A DNA stretch of 7,531 bases from contig JAATFN010000420.1 in the NCBI GenBank assembly GCA_015655165.1, forward strand, positions 1-7,531. Direction: 5' to 3'. The stretch is from Betaproteobacteria bacterium (lineage in GTDB: Bacteria; Pseudomonadota; Gammaproteobacteria; Burkholderiales; Burkholderiaceae_D). This document shows positions 6,386 to 7,531 of this stretch, piece after piece (positions within the stretch are counted from its first letter, which is position 1; the number at the start of each line of letters is the position of its first letter). The translations under genes were made by a program, and so were the position numbers. The notes under the pieces are model-generated. The model worked only from the letters and a program-made list of their open reading frames with translations. It was not told the origin of the DNA and did not search any database.

Positions 6386-6405
6386 CTTTTTTTTCAGAAA
6401 AAAAG
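6386..6405. repeat. A/T hairpin between dehydrogenase and lipoprotein genes
   Basis: C followed by eight T (6386-6394) faces seven A and a G (6398-6405), allowing eight pairs (one C-G, seven A-T) around a TCAG loop. It starts 67 bases after the dehydrogenase stop. The stem is all A-T apart from its base, so it is a poor terminator by itself, though poly-T on either strand could help end transcription. It also lies 58 bases before the lipoprotein start and might act as an AT-rich upstream element. Confidence 0.35.
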
Positions 6406-6463
6406 TGGTCAATCCGGGCGCTATCGCTTACAGTAGAGATGTTTTATAACTTGGAGTAGCTGT

Positions 6464-6916
6464 ATGAAAAAGGCACTTTTGATTGTTGCCACAGTCAGCG
6501 TATTGGCTGGTTGTGCTGTAACGCCCAACTCGGCAAATGTGTATAACTCCCGTCAGGCACAAGGTGAGCAAATTGTCCGTATGGGGGTGGTCGAATCTGT
6601 GCGTAATGTCACGATCGATAAAGGTAAATCAGGTGTTGGTGCCTTAGGCGGCGGCGCATTGGGTGGTATTGCAGTAGGCTCTGCCGTGGGTGGCGGTAAC
6701 GGGGCATTGGCAGCTGGTATTGTCGGCGCGATTTTGGGTGGTGTGGCAGGTGACCAGATTGACCAGAATCTGTCGACGCGTCCAGGCCTGGAAATTACGG
6801 TTCGTCTTGATAGCGGTGACTTGCGTGCGATTACCCAGGATGCCGATGAGCAATTCAGAACGGGTGAACGTGTACGGTTGCTCTCCGGTAGTGGCGTGAC
6901 ACGGGTTACACACTGA
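6464..6916 (+). CDS. Glycine-zipper outer-membrane lipoprotein, SlyB/17-kDa antigen type
   Basis: 150-residue lipoprotein precursor. The signal peptide MKKALLIVATVSVLAGC has a classical lipobox (LAGC), so Cys17 should be acylated after cleavage by signal peptidase II. Residue +2 is Ala, not Asp, which fits Lol sorting to the outer membrane. Residues 57-96 form a glycine-zipper double membrane-spanning region with repeated GxxxG spacing. A polar segment follows (DQIDQN, 97-102), then a small beta-rich C-terminal domain (about 108-147: EITVRLDSG, FRTGERVRLL), as in SlyB and Pcp-type proteins. Such proteins are associated with envelope integrity and stress. The start is clear: GGAG (6453-6456) lies seven bases before ATG. 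TATAAC (6445-6450) resembles a -10 but is too close to the ribosome binding site for confidence. A strong terminator ends the unit 30 bases past the stop. Family assignment is firm; the specific role is not known. Confidence 0.92.
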   Translation: MKKALLIVATVSVLAGCAVTPNSANVYNSRQAQGEQIVRMGVVESVRNVTIDKGKSGVGALGGGALGGIAVGSAVGGGNGALAAGIVGAILGGVAGDQIDQNLSTRPGLEITVRLDSGDLRAITQDADEQFRTGERVRLLSGSGVTRVTH

Positions 6917-6946
6917 CCATGTATTGATTTAATGCAACGTAAAACG

Positions 6947-6976
6947 AAAGCGGAACCTGATGGTTCCGCTTTTTTT
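6947..6976 (+). terminator. Strong intrinsic terminator, probably bidirectional
   Basis: AAAGCGGAACC (6947-6957), loop TGAT, then GGTTCCGCTTT (6962-6972): a perfect 11-bp stem continuing into seven T (6970-6976). It ends the lipoprotein transcript. Read on the minus strand, the same stem lies 16 bases past the htpG stop and is followed by TTTCGTTTTACG, so it can also end htpG. Confidence 0.93.
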
Positions 6977-6991
6977 ATGTCTTCAACAGAC

Positions 6992-7531
6992 TTATTTCGC
7001 TGACATATCGAGCAGCATGGTATTGAGGCGTTTAACAAACACAGATGGTTCTGCCAACGCACCACCTTCAGCTAGCAAGGCTTGATCATACAAGATGTGC
7101 GACCAGTCATCAAACTTGGCATCTTCATACTTCAGACGTTGTATTAACGGATGATCCGGATTGATTTCCAGAATAGGTTTTGCGTCCGGTGCTTGTTGAC
7201 CGGCGGCTTTCAACATACGTAACAGGTTGCCGGACAATTCGTTCTGGTCGGCCACCAGACATGCTGGCGAGTCAGTCAAACGGAACGTGATACGCACATC
7301 CTTGGCTTTGTCTGCCAGGGCGGTTTTCATTTTGCCAATCAGGTCCGAATATTGCGATTGGCTTTCTTCCTGATGCTTTTTCTCTTCTTCGTTTTCCAGT
7401 GTGCCCAAATCCAGGTCGCCCTTGGCAACTGATGCCAGCGCTTTGCCGTCAAAGTCTTGCAGGAAAGAAAGCATCCATTCGTCGACACGATCGGTTAACA
7501 GCAAGACTTCGATGCCTTTTTTCAGGAACAC
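6992..7531 (-). CDS. htpG: Chaperone HtpG (Hsp90), C-terminal part (5' end outside window)
   Basis: The last 180 codons of bacterial Hsp90, an ATP-dependent cytosolic chaperone that works as a dimer with the DnaK system. The fragment begins in the late middle domain with [16 protein letters not shown], matching the E. coli [16 protein letters not shown] segment. It continues through a charged linker (EEEKKHQEE), the segment [16 protein letters not shown], and [13 protein letters not shown] to the C-terminal dimerisation domain with DQALLAEGG and [11 protein letters not shown]. The stop codon is at 6992-6994. The N-terminal ATPase domain and most of the middle domain lie past the right edge, and no internal Met should be taken as the start. 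It is convergent with the lipoprotein gene and shares its terminator. Nothing in the visible part is broken. Confidence 0.97.
   Translation of the reverse strand: MFLKKGIEVLLLTDRVDEWMLSFLQDFDGKALASVAKGDLDLGTLENEEEKKHQEESQSQYSDLIGKMKTALADKAKDVRITFRLTDSPACLVADQNELSGNLLRMLKAAGQQAPDAKPILEINPDHPLIQRLKYEDAKFDDWSHILYDQALLAEGGALAEPSVFVKRLNTMLLDMSAK

Noticed and set aside
6422..6450. Sigma-70 promoter for the lipoprotein with TATAAC as -10
   Set aside because: No -35 match at 16-18 bases, and the -10 would sit only three bases before the ribosome binding site.
6553..7065. Minus-strand 170-codon frame opposite the lipoprotein and across the terminator
   Set aside because: Proline-rich translation is the complement of the glycine zipper; it also runs through an intrinsic terminator and overlaps htpG.

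Overview
The window reads as a stretch of ordinary chromosome from a betaproteobacterium. Oxalobacteraceae or a close Burkholderiales relative is the best guess. This rests on protein style (HtpG C-terminus, glycine-zipper lipoprotein, a spermidine-synthase-like protein of the kind seen in Burkholderiales), on Shine-Dalgarno-type starts, and on a base composition that looks close to 50 % GC by eye. I see no rRNA or tRNA gene, insertion sequence, integrase, CRISPR array or phage gene.

Left third (1-3331, plus strand): a haem-acquisition pair. A large TonB-dependent outer-membrane receptor of the HasR/BhuR haem type enters from the left edge, with its signal peptide cut by the window. It carries an N-terminal STN signalling domain. 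A 58-base gap holding a terminator-like hairpin separates it from a HemO/PigA-family haem oxygenase. Together they would import haem across the outer membrane and open the porphyrin ring in the cytoplasm to free iron. The inner-membrane transporter, TonB/ExbBD and the sigma/anti-sigma pair expected for an STN receptor are not in the window.

Middle (3368-5282, minus strand): three genes convergent with the haem pair. In transcription order they are a hypoxanthine (deoxyinosine)-DNA glycosylase of the uracil-DNA-glycosylase superfamily, a 93-residue protein I do not recognise, and a spermidine-synthase-fold protein that lacks the usual polyamine-binding motif. The gap between the first two holds a perfect 15-bp inverted repeat and a second short palindrome.

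Right third (5283-7531): a 286-base gap with a palindromic operator-like site leads into a plus-strand short-chain dehydrogenase close to E. coli YgfF. A glycine-zipper outer-membrane lipoprotein (SlyB/17-kDa antigen type) follows. A strong intrinsic terminator, probably used from both sides, separates it from the minus-strand 3' end of htpG (Hsp90), which runs off the right edge.

I found no clearly new multi-gene system. The points most worth a second look are: the haem oxygenase carries Neisseria-like rather than Pseudomonas-like residues at positions that set which biliverdin isomer is made; the receptor has no histidine at the place where HasR-type receptors bind haem; the spermidine-synthase-like protein is unlikely to be a true spermidine synthase; and the 15-bp hairpin is unexplained.
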